Assembly (NCBI GenBank): GCA_026874595.1
Contig: CM049307.1
Span: forward strand, 2,133,579-2,197,578
Direction of reading: 5' to 3'
Length of the DNA: 64,000 nucleotides
DNA from: Sipunculus nudus
Lineage: Eukaryota; Annelida; Sipuncula; Golfingiida; Sipunculidae
Shown: in pieces, positions 1 through 11,491 of the stretch
Numbering within the stretch: position 1 is the first letter of the stretch
Layout of the letters: the number at the start of each line of letters is the position of its first letter
Translations under genes and position numbers: made by a program
The notes under the pieces: generated by a model
What the model saw: the letters and a program-made list of their open reading frames with translations, nothing else
The model's database searches: none
Told to the model about the DNA's origin: nothing

Positions 1-1674
1 AATGCAAGACTAACAAATTATATAAACGCCTGCGGAATACTTGGAGATGAGCAAGCAGGATTTAGAGAAGGATACTCAACTCTTGACCATATTTTTGTCC
101 TACATTCCCTAATTGAATTGTACATACAAAATATAAAAAGATTGTATTGTTCATTTGTAGATTATAAAAAAGCATTTGATTTAATCGACAGATCATCACT
201 TTGGGGTAAACTCATTAGCAATGGCATAAACGGCAAAGTCATAACTGTTATATACAATATGTATAATAATGCAAAATCTTGTGTAAAAAATGGGAAAATG
301 TTGTCAGACTTCTTCGCATGTAATATTGGTGTGCGTCAAGGTGAAAATTTATCACCATTACTCTTTGCTATATATCTAAATGACTTTGAGTATTCCATTA
401 AAAACAGTTCTAGAGGCCTAGGGTTTGCAGCAGACAAAATTAGAAATAGACTCAGTGATGATGACATAGAAATTTTTCTTAGAATGTATGTATTACTATA
501 TGCAGATGACACTGTAGTCATGGCTGAGTCAGCAGAAGAACTACAGGCTGCATTGACTGGGGTACACAATTATTGTAAAAAATGGTTACTGACAGTAAAT
601 ACTAGTAAAACTAAAGTGGTCATCTTCTCAAAAGGTAAAGTAAGATCTCATCCAGCATTCTACTTTGGAGACGACACACTTGAGGTAGTGGATGACTATA
701 CCTATCTAGGTATCACATTTAATTTCAATGGTATGTTCCACAAAGCACTGAGCAAACAGGTCAGCAAAGCTAAACTAGCTATGTACAGCCTAAAAACAAA
801 AGCTCAAAAACTTCAATTGCCAGTTGATATTATCTGTGAATTATTTGATGCAATGGTGATACCAATACTATTATACGGTTCTGAAATCTGGGGGTCCCAG
901 AATCTGGACCACATTAAAATGTTTGAAAAAAGGTTTCTTAAAAGTGTACTTAGGGTAAATAAGAGCACAGCAAACTGCATGGTATTTGGGGAACTAGGTA
1001 GAACTCCTATTGACAATCTTATTGAAAGAAGAATGATCAACTATTGGATAAAATTAATTGGAGGAAATCAGCACAAGTTGTCATTTATCATGTTTAGTCT
1101 TCAGAAAAAACTCTATGACAGCAATGAATTTAAACCAGTATGGGCATCAAAGATAAAAAGTATTCTCGATAGATGTGGATACTCATCCATGTGGAACACC
1201 GGTCATGATGTTAACAAGAAATGGTTACAAAGGAGCATAGAGCTCAGACTTAATGATATCTGTAAGCAAAATTGGCATAATGAATTGGCAGAAAACAAAC
1301 TGTGCCACAGTTATAGGATAATTAAGCAGGACTTTGGCTTTGAAAAGTATTTAAATACACTTAACCTCTCAGAGAGAAATGCCATGATTAAATATTGGTG
1401 TGCAAATCACAAACTTCCATCTCATATTAGTCTTTTTAAACATAAAAAACATTCTAGTCTATGCACATTATGTAATCTAAATACCCACGGTGATGAGTTT
1501 CATTATTTGTTGGAATGTACTGCCTTCAAGACGGTAAGATCCCGCCTAATACCAAAGTTTTACCTGACTAGACCAAACACCTTAAAAATGCACCTATTGT
1601 TCAATACTGAGGATCGATTACAACTATCAAACTTAGCTAAATTTGTAAAGAAAATCATGTCAGCATTAAATTAA
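1..1674 (+). CDS. LINE ORF2 reverse transcriptase, 5'-partial
   Basis: This encodes the C-terminal 557 residues of a LINE polyprotein that reverse-transcribes its own RNA at a nicked target. Frame 1 is open from the first base, so the internal start near 118 is not the real one: upstream codons already read EQAGFREGYSTLDH, a conserved RT block. Further motifs follow in order: FVDYKKAFD (154-180, catalytic Asp), GVRQGENLSP (328-357) and YADD (499-510, the catalytic pair). Near the C-terminus is a zinc-knuckle-like C-x2-C...H-x4-C (1462-1518) typical of the tail of such proteins. The stop is TAA at 1672-1674. No frameshift or internal stop is visible. The endonuclease domain expected upstream lies outside the window. 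The family is clear; the clade is uncertain. Confidence 0.93.
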   Translation, partial: NARLTNYINACGILGDEQAGFREGYSTLDHIFVLHSLIELYIQNIKRLYCSFVDYKKAFDLIDRSSLWGKLISNGINGKVITVIYNMYNNAKSCVKNGKMLSDFFACNIGVRQGENLSPLLFAIYLNDFEYSIKNSSRGLGFAADKIRNRLSDDDIEIFLRMYVLLYADDTVVMAESAEELQAALTGVHNYCKKWLLTVNTSKTKVVIFSKGKVRSHPAFYFGDDTLEVVDDYTYLGITFNFNGMFHKALSKQVSKAKLAMYSLKTKAQKLQLPVDIICELFDAMVIPILLYGSEIWGSQNLDHIKMFEKRFLKSVLRVNKSTANCMVFGELGRTPIDNLIERRMINYWIKLIGGNQHKLSFIMFSLQKKLYDSNEFKPVWASKIKSILDRCGYSSMWNTGHDVNKKWLQRSIELRLNDICKQNWHNELAENKLCHSYRIIKQDFGFEKYLNTLNLSERNAMIKYWCANHKLPSHISLFKHKKHSSLCTLCNLNTHGDEFHYLLECTAFKTVRSRLIPKFYLTRPNTLKMHLLFNTEDRLQLSNLAKFVKKIMSALN

Positions 1675-2026
1675 AAATATTACTGCACTTGATACACCCA
1701 GGGAACATCCTATATATACACATTACAAATAATTATTTTACCATCTTAGTGTCAGTATTATTTTCAGATAGGTGTTCCTATCTTTATGCGGATGTTAGTA
1801 TATTGGTATGTTGCATATTATCTTCTTTTTATACTTAGGTTAGAAATATGTGCTTTTGTCGTATATTGATTGTTATTGATCATTCGATGACTATGTAAAA
1901 TTTGTTTTATATCACATGTGATCTTGCCATGTAAGAATTTCTTTATAATGTATTGCATGACTCTGTATACCCCGAAAGGGGTCCTTCTGAGTTGAATAAA
2001 CTAAAAAAAAAAAAAAAAAAAAAAAA
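1675..2026 (+). terminator. LINE 3' UTR, GNRA hairpin, AATAAA signal and poly-A tail
   Basis: The 3' UTR ends with a short perfect hairpin CCCC-GAAA-GGGG (1970-1981, GNRA-type tetraloop, plus one flanking A-T pair), then AATAAA at 1995-2000 and the A tract from 2003. A small 3' hairpin beside the poly-A signal may be the recognition element for the LINE's own reverse transcriptase; that role is inferred from other LINEs. Confidence 0.75.
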
Positions 2027-3390
2027 CCTGAGGAGCAGCCACACCATGAAGAGCAACAAGAGTAAAAGAGGAGGCAGCATATTTGTATTTGAGAAATCCT
2101 GGTGACAACTGACAATGACCAAATACACCGCAGGCAAGTAAAGGTGAAAACATAAGGCTCCTTGTAAATGGTCAACCAGCTGGATGCAAACTATGTGCAA
2201 ACCCTACAAGGTCATGTGATTCAGCCATTATTTGTTGCCCTGGACAGAGTTATTGTAATCATTTTGTTACCAGGTTAACAAAGGCAATGTTAACTCAACA
2301 AGGTTCTATTTTGATCAGGTTATCATGTCAAAACTCAAACATTTGCAGGAGGAAGCACTCTCCTAACATAATTTGCCAGCAGGTGTTATCTTGCGATATA
2401 TTGCATGTTGTTTGAAGCCTGGAATCTGCACCGCTGCTTCATGACATGTGATGGTAGGAAGGATAAAAATTAACATGACTAAGCCAAAACACTTACAAAA
2501 ATCATGGTAACATGAATCAGCTAGAGCACAAACAATCACAGTAACTTGATAAAAGACAAAATAAATGCTTCATTTTTTCTTATCTTGTGAAATCAGTAAT
2601 CATATTTTCCCTGGATAAAATTTTCTAATTTCAACTCATGTCATACATATAGCTAACCAGTGAATAAATTTCCCATTTGTCCAAGCAAAGCATTCTTGTA
2701 AATGGTTATTATAAAACCAATTTTCTGTCAAGATATTTACTTAAATTAGAGAACACAATACATATTGCAACTGGTTACAAAAAATTTTTAATCATCTATG
2801 TTTATCTTGCAAGTTTTTTTTCTCTGATATAATATTTGATTTTTAATCTTAGTTTCTATAATTCTTCTGAATCTGCCTATCATAAACTTAACCACCTTTA
2901 ATTTCATAATAATTTTGAATATTCTTAAAGAACATCTTCATGCCAACAGTTTTAAAACAAAAAAAAATACAAATGTTAAGTTCTTAGTGGTATTTCTAAA
3001 GCAACAATATGTAGATTAAATTCACTTCCATCCATTTGTTCACTTCAAGGCACACAGATACAAAATTGAAACATATATAAATATTACAATTTGAAAATAT
3101 TGGCCTCAGTACTCATCCGGTGACGTGTATATGAATGGGCCACAAAATGGATGTCCAATTACTCCCTTAGCCATCCTTTACAACAGCTGGGGCAAACTCA
3201 TTTTAATTAGTGAACTATGCAACAGCTATAAATTCACTCTGTTTTTGCTCAAACTTTATGTAACATCAACATCAAATTGACAGGGATACTAGTAATTGCT
3301 TGATCACACCTACCAAAATGATTAGAAGTTAAACAAAACATACTGAATCATGTGCCAACTTGAATGAAAATTGCCATCATAGATGTTGTA
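2027..3390. other. AT-rich stretch without recognised features
   Basis: No coding frame, repeat array or known element end was recognised. The composition is AT-rich with short homopolymer runs. Confidence 0.5.
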
Positions 3391-4222
3391 GAGGTAATCA
3401 AACTAGGCTGTGTGAGAAAAATATCCTAGAGATAATCAACCTAGGCTATGTGAGAAAAATTTCCAAGAGCTAATCAAACTGGGCTATGTGAGAAAAATAA
3501 CCTAGAGATAATTAATCTAGGCTGTGTGAGAAAAATATGCTAGAGCTAATCAAACTAGGCTATGTGAGAAAAATATCCCAGAGATAATCAAACTGGGCTA
3601 TGTGAGAAAAATATCCCAGAGATAATCAACCTAAGCTGTGAGAAAAATTTCCTAGAGATAATCAACCTAGGCTGTGTGAGAAAAATTTACTAGAGATAAT
3701 CAAACTAGGCTGTGTGAGAAAAATATCCTAGAGATAATCAACCTAGGCTATGTGAGAAAAATTTACTAGAGCTAATCAAACTAGGCTGTGTGAGAAAAAT
3801 ATTCTAGAGATAATTAACCTAGGCTGTGTGAGAAAAATATCCTAGAGATAATCAACTTAGGCCATGTGAGAACAATTTCTGAGAGCTAATCAAACTAGGC
3901 TATGTGAGAAAAATAACCTTGAGATAATCAACCTAGGCTGTGTGAGAAAATATCCTAGAGATAATCAAACTAGGCTATGTGAGAAAAAATATCCTAGAGA
4001 TAATCAAGCTGGGCTATGTGAGAAAAATATCCCAGAGATAATCAACCTATGCTGTGAGAAAAATATCCTAGAGATAATCAAACTAGGCTGTGTGAGAAAA
4101 ATATCCTAGAGATAATCAACCTAGGCTATGTGAGAAAAATAACCTAGAGATAATCAACCTAGGCTATGTGAGAAAAATATGCTAGAGATAATCAAACTAG
4201 GCTGTGTGAAAAAAATGTTCCA
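3391..4222. repeat. 38-bp minisatellite, about 22 copies
   Basis: Units of about 38 bases begin GAGATAATCAACCTAGGCT and continue with a TGTGAGAAAAATAT core. About 22 copies were counted by eye. Two units (7th and 18th) share the same 2-base deletion, and other paired variants also recur 11 units apart, suggesting a duplicated 11-unit block of about 418 bases. 38 is not a multiple of three and the units carry stops, so the array is not coding. Confidence 0.9.
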
Positions 4223-6208
4223 AACAAAATAACTTCTATAACATGCATCAAGATAGACAAACCCAAAATAACTTCCATAACATGCATCAATACACCACAG
4301 AACCATGTTTATACTTTCTGCAAGTCTCTTTCTGGTTTCCTCATTTCAATTTTCCACAATACAAACCCAGGAAACCCAAGAATCTGATCAGTAAGACAGT
4401 AAATCAAAATGAGGTTCCTTTTATCAGCCTGTATTGGTATATCATGATGTTTGCTCAGTGCCAGCATGAGAATAACTATACAAATGAAGCTGCCATGATA
4501 TTAGTTCTGGACTCGGTGCTGCTGGTACATATGTTAGCGAGTTAACTGTGGGTCCTCCATGTAATTTCAGGGGTTATTAAGTGTAAAATCATAAGAATCA
4601 TGTGGAGACCCCAGGCTGCAACCAGCATATTGAATCCCTGGAATTGTGCACAAGACTAGAAACTGCCAACAGTTTATTTGTTATCCAGCTGATAAATATA
4701 ACAGTAACCTTGGTTGGCATGTTACCACATAGTTCACAGATCTGAAAAAGGCAATGTAGTAAAAAGTCCATTTATAATCCATTCCCTTTGGTTAATGTGT
4801 TATTCAATGATGCACAAGCAATTTGTTGCAAAAATTAAAAACTAAAATTGTAAAGAAGTGAACTTTCCATAAAGAAGAAAAACAAATTTTATTGAACAAG
4901 TCATGGCATTCAGCTTTCTATAAGGGTTAATAATCCTAACATACAGTAAAGAGATGAGTTTTTTACCTGGAAAAAGAATTCTTGACTTCTAGCAGTGTTC
5001 CCAACAATACAGCTCTTTTAAAATGACTAAAACAGGTCAAGATTTTGGGCTATTGCTTTCAAATTTCAGAATTAACCTGTTAGTATATATATATATATAG
5101 TTACCCACATATGTACAGTATATGGTATGAAAATTAAAACCAAAATTAGAGAGATTTTTTTTACAAATTCTAAACAAGAGGTAAGTTTTGATGATGTATT
5201 TAAATTAAAACCTTTGACTTTCTATTTATTAAATTCTAACTGATGTCCATTTAGTTCTAAACTAGAACTAGTTAAATTCTCAAAATGAACTTTATATCTG
5301 TAATGGTTAAAGTTTTAACTTAATACAATTAAACCAGCTTCTGTGGTCTAGGAGATTCATTCACAAAAGACAGTGCACCTTTCAGGGGTTCCTTGTATGA
5401 TGGGATAGTCACAGGGCCTGGTTAATACCAGGATATGAAATGAAAGGTGTGCTACTGCCCAGTCACACAGTCAAAAATCAGAATGAATTCTGCAGATATT
5501 CATGTTGAGCTAGCGTTAAACATTAGGGAACCCTGGCTCAGTTGAATATGGCAAATGATAGAGCCTAAGAAGATCTGAACATATGTAAAAGGTTATTTTT
5601 GTATATAACTGTATTTGACATGTAGTGCAAATGCCATTTGCCAAATTTATTATAAGTCTGTACTGCATATAGAGTTGCTGGTGCACTTATGCTCACTACA
5701 TGCAATGGAAGAGAATTTTATTGACATGTTTCAAATGCCTAATTTGACAGGATCATGATATTTCATACATTAATTGACTTTAGAGTCCAGAAGCTAGGTT
5801 GAGTCAATAAACAAATGTATAGTATTTCCTTTATACACTTTCACATTTAATGGATCTATAGTCACTGAAGGTTAGGGTTAGTGATATCAATGACATAAGT
5901 AAGGCATAAGTGTTAAAGATCATTATAAATATAAAAGACATACACACATGTCCTGGAACCTGTAAATTGGGAAGGGGACAGGGGGGGGGGGGGCAAGCTG
6001 GCCAGCTCTGCTGACCCTCCCACTTCAGATTACAACACAGCTTTGCCTGGTGGGGGCTAGGCCATGCACTGTACACCTTCAGTGGCATGCCTCCATCTTT
6101 TGACATCTCTTTCAAATTTCAGATTACAAAAGTTTAATTCCTTATGTAAGCAGCACATAAATATTAAATGAACAGTGAAATTAACAGTGAATTCAATTTT
6201 AAAGGAAA
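4223..6208. other. Unassigned AT-rich DNA; probable left part of an old C-like element at its right end
   Basis: A 100-codon frame at 4243-4545 has no recognisable domain and is probably chance. A short (TA)n run lies near 5085-5098 and a G13 tract at 5981-5993. The last 100 or so bases before 6209 (ending AATTTTAAAGGAAA) resemble the C elements just before the point where D1 is inserted, so they are probably the left half of the C-like relic that resumes at 15534. Confidence 0.45.
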
Positions 6209-8254
6209 CAAGGCCTACAGGCCTAATGCCAACCTGTGCATTTGGAAGTACACCAGGTATAATGCTTCAATGCAAGTACTAAACATTTTGAATAAGAAAC
6301 AATTACACAAACATCACTGCTGACATTCTGGCATGGGTACACACAACACAAAATGATTGTAGCTGGCACCACCAGTCTTGTATTCAATGAAGCTATCAGA
6401 GATATATACATATGCCCAATTTCAGACTAATATATCAAACCCCTCCTGAAAATAAGCAGGGACACACACTGTGCAAAAATTATTGTAGGTGGCACCACCA
6501 GTCTTGTATACAAAAAAGCTATTCGATAAGTATATATGCCCAATTTCAGGCTGATATATCAAATTCCTCTGTAGAAATAAGCAGGCACATACACTGTGCA
6601 AAAGTCAATGTAGGTGGCGACTCCTGTGTTGTGAACAAGAAAGCCATCAAAGACACATAGACAGGTCAAAATATCAGGCCAATACATCAAACTTGAGTCT
6701 GATGCATGGGGCTGACCAGGCTTTGGTGAGAAAGGCAGTTTCCCCAAGTGAACTCAGGCTACTGCACTTAGTGAACTCATGACCTGCACCTGGCTAGACT
6801 GAGTTAACTCCTGACCCATACCTGGCTGCACTGAGTGAACTCTTGACCTGTTGCCTAATCTGATACAGTTGACAGTCTGCCAGAGCTATAAATAGATCCA
6901 GACTGACCTCTAGCCTGTTGTCAAATCTGAAATAGTAGCCACACCATTGCATAAGCTCATGCAGGGGCCCTGCCCTGAGGGGCATGACACTCATGAAATG
7001 ATCACATAGTGCCCATGAGGTGTTCACATGTCACCCATGAGGTGATCACATGCCTTGTGCTTGGCTGCACTGATTGAACTCTTGACCTATATCTGGCTGC
7101 ACTGAATGAACTATTGAACTGTTGCCAAATCTGAAACAGTTGGCAGTTTCTCAACCTTTTTAAAGATACAGACACAACCTTGGCCTGTTGGTAAAACTGT
7201 TTACACATACTGAAAGACTTTGGCTAAAATGCTTTTTTTCAAACTGACATATTCATAAACTTGTTATCAAAATATCTAGAATGATAAAAGATGCAGTCCT
7301 TTTATTGTTAAAGGTCCAAAAATTCTGCCAAAAATCATTCAAGTAAACTTGAACAAAGGCCACCTAAGAATAACTTTGGTGCAATGTTACAGAAGTTATA
7401 ATTGAAACAATAATTTGTAGAAGAACAGTTTTGCAGTCCTCAGTTTGAAATAGACATAATAATGGCCATAAAACCAACTTAAGCTTTTCTGATATGGTTG
7501 AAAGAACCATGTCCTAGGATAAATCTTTTGAAAAATTGAACGATTCAACTTGACAGTTTCATCATAAACATTTAAAGTTGAAAGAGGCTTAAACTGTGAG
7601 GTTTTTGCCATAAAAAACAGGTCAATGTAGGTGGCACCACAAAATCTGCAACTTCAAATATGAGTCATGTGCCAAACATTTGGACAATACTTGGTAATGC
7701 TAGCTTCTGTCATTTCTGAGATTACTATGTCAGTATGCTTACTTGGCCAAATGACTGTTCAAATTCATGTAACTCCACTAAAATTCATCAAATGCAAACC
7801 ATTTGAACAAACTTGAGACAACTTGCCTCTGGGATCATATCTGTAAAATACTGAACAATTTGGCTCGCCTGTTTACAAGAAGAAGCCTTATAAAAGTTTT
7901 TCAGCCTTTTTCCCTATAAAAAAAATAAGCTGAATCCCACAAAATTTGATATGTGACAGATTATTGCATTAAATCTGGGGATGGTAGCTCCTGCTATTCT
8001 TGAGAAATTATGGGTTACAAACAAGGGACCTATGGGTCACTGTGCTCAGCTGACGTTAACCTTGAAGGTAAATAAGTGACCCATGGGTCATGACGCTCAG
8101 CTGACTGGGAAGAGATTCGCAAAAGGAAATTTTATCACCAGAATGGTAGTATATACCCATTCAACTGAAGCATCAAACAGATTAACCAACAGGCCAAGAT
8201 TTAGTCTGTATTTATATATCTCAAAAATAGAGAAAAATGTGTAAACTTTTGAAA

Positions 8255-9425
8255 CTAGAATACGGGTAACCGACAAGTGACTACATGTATCTGCCAAAAT
8301 CGGATAGTGAGGCATGGATTGAGTGGCAAGGGGAAATAGAGTGAGGTATGTTGCATATTAGCATGGATGTCTGCAGCCTAAATGTGTATGTAGGTTGTGC
8401 CAACTACCACAAATCCAGAAAGCTGTCCAAGTTGTATACACCTGCAAAATTTTAGGCAGAAAAGTCAAACCACTACATGTATATGAGCAATTTTTGCCCA
8501 TGGCAGACAAACAGACAAACACTGTGCAAAAATCTTTGCAGGTAACCCCTCCAGTTTTGTGTATGATAAAGACCTATTTGAGATCTAAACACATGCACAA
8601 TTTTGGCCCAATCGGTCAAATGGTTCCTGAGATATGAGCTTGGATGTGTCCAGCGTTAACTAGAATGTAGGTGGCGCCACCTGTCATAAAATCAAGAAAG
8701 CTGTCCAAGATGTATAAACCTGCAAAATTTTAGGCAGTTATGTCGAACCACTACAGAGAAATGAGTAATTTTAGGCCACGGCAGACTAACAGACAGACGC
8801 TGTGCAAACATTGTTACAGGTGGCGCCACCATTTTTTGTGTATGTTACAGAGCTATCAAAGGGCTACATTTGTATAAATTTTATTTCCTGATCGGTCAAA
8901 CGGTTCCCGAGATATAAGCTTGGATGTCATCAGCGTGAACGTGAACGTAGGTGGCGCCACCTGTCATAAAATCAAGAAAGCTATCCTGGATGTATACACA
9001 TGACGAATTTCAGGTGAATTAGTCAATTCACTGCAGAGATATGAGTGATTTTAACCCAAGGCAGATGAATAGATGGACACTGTGCAAACATGATTACAGG
9101 TGGCGCCACCATTTTTTGTGTATGTTATAAAGCAATCCAAGGGCTACATTTGTATCAATTTTATTTCCTGATCGGTCAAACGGTTCCCGAGATATGAGGG
9201 TTTATGAGTGGAAACAGACCCACAAATGGACACTGGATAGAGAGGAAAGGTCAGAGGTCAACGCAAATTGGTTAGGCACCAGTTCACATGTGACCTGATA
9301 ATAGGTGTAAGTTTGGGAAAAATCGGTCCATTAGTCTCCGAGGAGCTCTCTGGAAACGAACGCCGCCGCGGCGGAGGAACTCGGTCAAAAACATAGTATC
9401 CGCAAAACTTCGTTTTGGCGGATAC
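8255..9425 (+). mobile_element. Element R1a, inserted in an R2 unit of A1
   Basis: R1a starts CTAGAATACGGGTAACCGAC and ends GGCGGATAC. The DNA left of it (CTCAAAAATAGAGAAAAATG...) and right of it (AATACAGGTGGCTCCACC) matches the continuous spacer between ordinary R2 units, so it entered an A-rich spacer. It occurs at the same place in A1, A2 and A3 and is therefore older than the spread of A. It contains units of about 280 bp, each with two GGTGGCGCCACC boxes (8670, 8819, 8950, 9099), a CpG-rich palindrome CCGCCGCGGCGG near 9362, and a terminal hairpin formed by GTATCCGC and GCGGATAC. Confidence 0.8.
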
Positions 9426-9434
9426 AAAAATACA

Positions 9435-11395
9435 GGTGGCTCCACCAGTCTGCAGAAACTAATAAAAACACTTAATGGTCAATATCCATGCAAAAAATCA
9501 TGGTGATCTCTGCATTAGTTGTTCAGATACTTCAGTTTTTGTATCAAATTGTCCATTATTCTGAGGGATACTTCGGAGTCCTATAGCTTGAAGGATATGG
9601 GTAACAGAGACCTAATTTCAAGTTTCCACAGGCACCCTTCATGGGCCTCCTTGCATGACAAGAATGAAGATTCTAGGTCCAGTTGTTGCGATTTGTACCC
9701 TGTTGACAGATAACCACATCTTTAAAGGTCTCAAAAAAAAGAAAAAAAATTCGTAAAAATTTGAAAAAAAAATAGAGGTGGCACACCCAGTCTGCAGAAA
9801 CTGATGGAACAGCTCATGATCAATATGTATGCCGAAAATCATGACCATCAGTGTTGTAGTTATTGAAATACTGCAGTGCAGTTTTTGTATCAAATTTTCC
9901 ATTATTCTGGGGGGGGGGTATTTTGGACCCATACAGCTTAAAGAATATGGGTAACAGAGACCTAATTTCAAGTTTCCATGGAGACTTTTCATGGGTCTCC
10001 CTGTGTGTCAAGAATAAAGATTCTTGGTCCAGTTTTTAAGATTTGTGCCCTGTTAACAGATGTTCATATCTTTAAAGGTCTCAAAAATACAGAAAAATTT
10101 CGTAAAAAAAACCCGAACAAATACAGGTGGTGCCACCAGTCTGCAGAAACTTATGAAACACTCCATGATCAATATCCATGCAAACAATTATGGTTATCTC
10201 TGCATTAGTTGTTCAGATACTTTAGCTTTTGTATCCAATTTTCCATTATTCTGATCTGTACTTTGGAGTGCCATAGCTCAAAGGATATGGGTAACAGAGA
10301 CCAAATTTCAGGTTTCCATGGAGACTTATCATGGGTCTCCCTGTGTGTCAAGAACGAAGATTCTAGGTCCAGTCGTTACGATTTGTACCCTGTTGACAGA
10401 TAACTACATCCTTAAAGGTCTCAAAAATGGAGAAAACAATTCGTGAACATTGAAAAATACAGGTGGCGCCACCAGTCTGCACAAACTGATGAAACATCTC
10501 ATGATCAATATGTATGTCAAAAATCATGACCATCAGTGATGTAGTTAATGAGATATTGAAGTTTTTGTATGAAATTTTTGACTATTCTGGGGGGTAATTT
10601 TGGGCCCCATAGCTCGAAGGATATGGGTAACAGAGACCTAATTTCTGGTTTCCATGGAAACTTTTCATAGGTCTCTCAGTGTGTCGAAAATGAAGATTCT
10701 TGGTCCAGTCGTTACGATTTGTGCCACGCTAACAGATGACAGCATCCTCAAAGGTCTCAAAAATAGAGGAAAAAATCGTAAAAAATCAAACAGTACAGGT
10801 GGCGCCACCAGTCTGCAGGAACTGATCGAACATCTCATGATCAATATATATGCCAAAAATGAAGAGCATCAGTGATGTAGTTATTGAGATATTGAAGTTT
10901 TTGTATGAAATTTTTTACTAATCTGGGGGGTACTTTGGGGCCCCATAGCTCAAAGGATATGGGTAACAGAGACCTAATTTCTGGTTTCCAAGGAGATTTT
11001 TCATGGACCTCTCAGTGTGTCAAGAATTAAGATTCTAAGTCCAGTCTTTATGATTTGTGCCTTGTTAACAGATGTTCACATTTTTAAAGGTCTCAAAAAT
11101 AGAGAAAAAAATTCGTAAAAAATAGAAAAATACAGGTGGCGCCACCAGTCTGCAGGAAGTGATGTAACATCTCATGATCAATAAGTATGCCAAAAATCAT
11201 GACCATCAGTCAAGTAGTCAATGAGATATTGAAGTTTTTGTATGAAATTTTTGACTTTTCTGGGGGGTACTTTGGGGCCACATAGCTCGAAGGATATGGG
11301 TAACAGAGACCTAATTTCTGGTTTCCAAGAAGATTTTTTATGGACCTCTCAGAATCCCAAGTTACAAGGTTCTAGGTCCAGCGGTTAGGATTTGT
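9435..11395. repeat. R2 tandem units of A1, about 336-349 bp each
   Basis: Unit starts (GGTGG...) lie at 9435, 9777, 10126, 10462, 10798 and 11135, giving spacings of 342, 349, 336, 336 and 337. Each opens with the box GGTGGCGCCACC or a variant, followed by AGTCTGCAG, and includes a G-run (G6 to G9) before TACTTTGG. Short reading frames recur once per unit, but stops interrupt every copy. Confidence 0.9.
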
Positions 11396-11403
11396 GCCTG
11401 GTT

Positions 11404-11491
11404 AACGGACGGACAGACGGACAGACGGACAGACGGACGACGGACAAAGAGTGATCGCTATAGCTCAGATGACTTTCAGTCAGCTGAGCTA
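11404..11491 (+). other. A1 3' terminus: GACG microsatellite and palindromic hairpin
   Basis: A GACG/GACA microsatellite (11404-11446) is followed by a 31-nt hairpin at 11461-11491. The outer stem TAGCTCAG pairs with CTGAGCTA; a 2x2 internal mismatch follows, then GACT pairs with AGTC around a TTC loop. The hairpin runs into the A's at the element end. The same arrangement is seen in A2 (22030-22133), C1 (13256-13329) and C2 (40788-40892). Confidence 0.85.

Larger units (their letters stand above)
1..2026 (+). mobile_element. Non-LTR retrotransposon (LINE), 3' part with poly-A tail
   Basis: The element enters the window from the left and ends in an A24 tract at 2003-2026. It holds the 3' part of an open reading frame with reverse transcriptase motifs, a UTR of about 330 bases and a polyadenylation signal. 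The reading frame is unbroken from base 1 to 1674, which suggests a fairly recent insertion. The 5' end, the endonuclease region and any target-site duplication lie outside the window, so clade assignment (CR1/Jockey/I-like) is only a guess. Confidence 0.9.
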
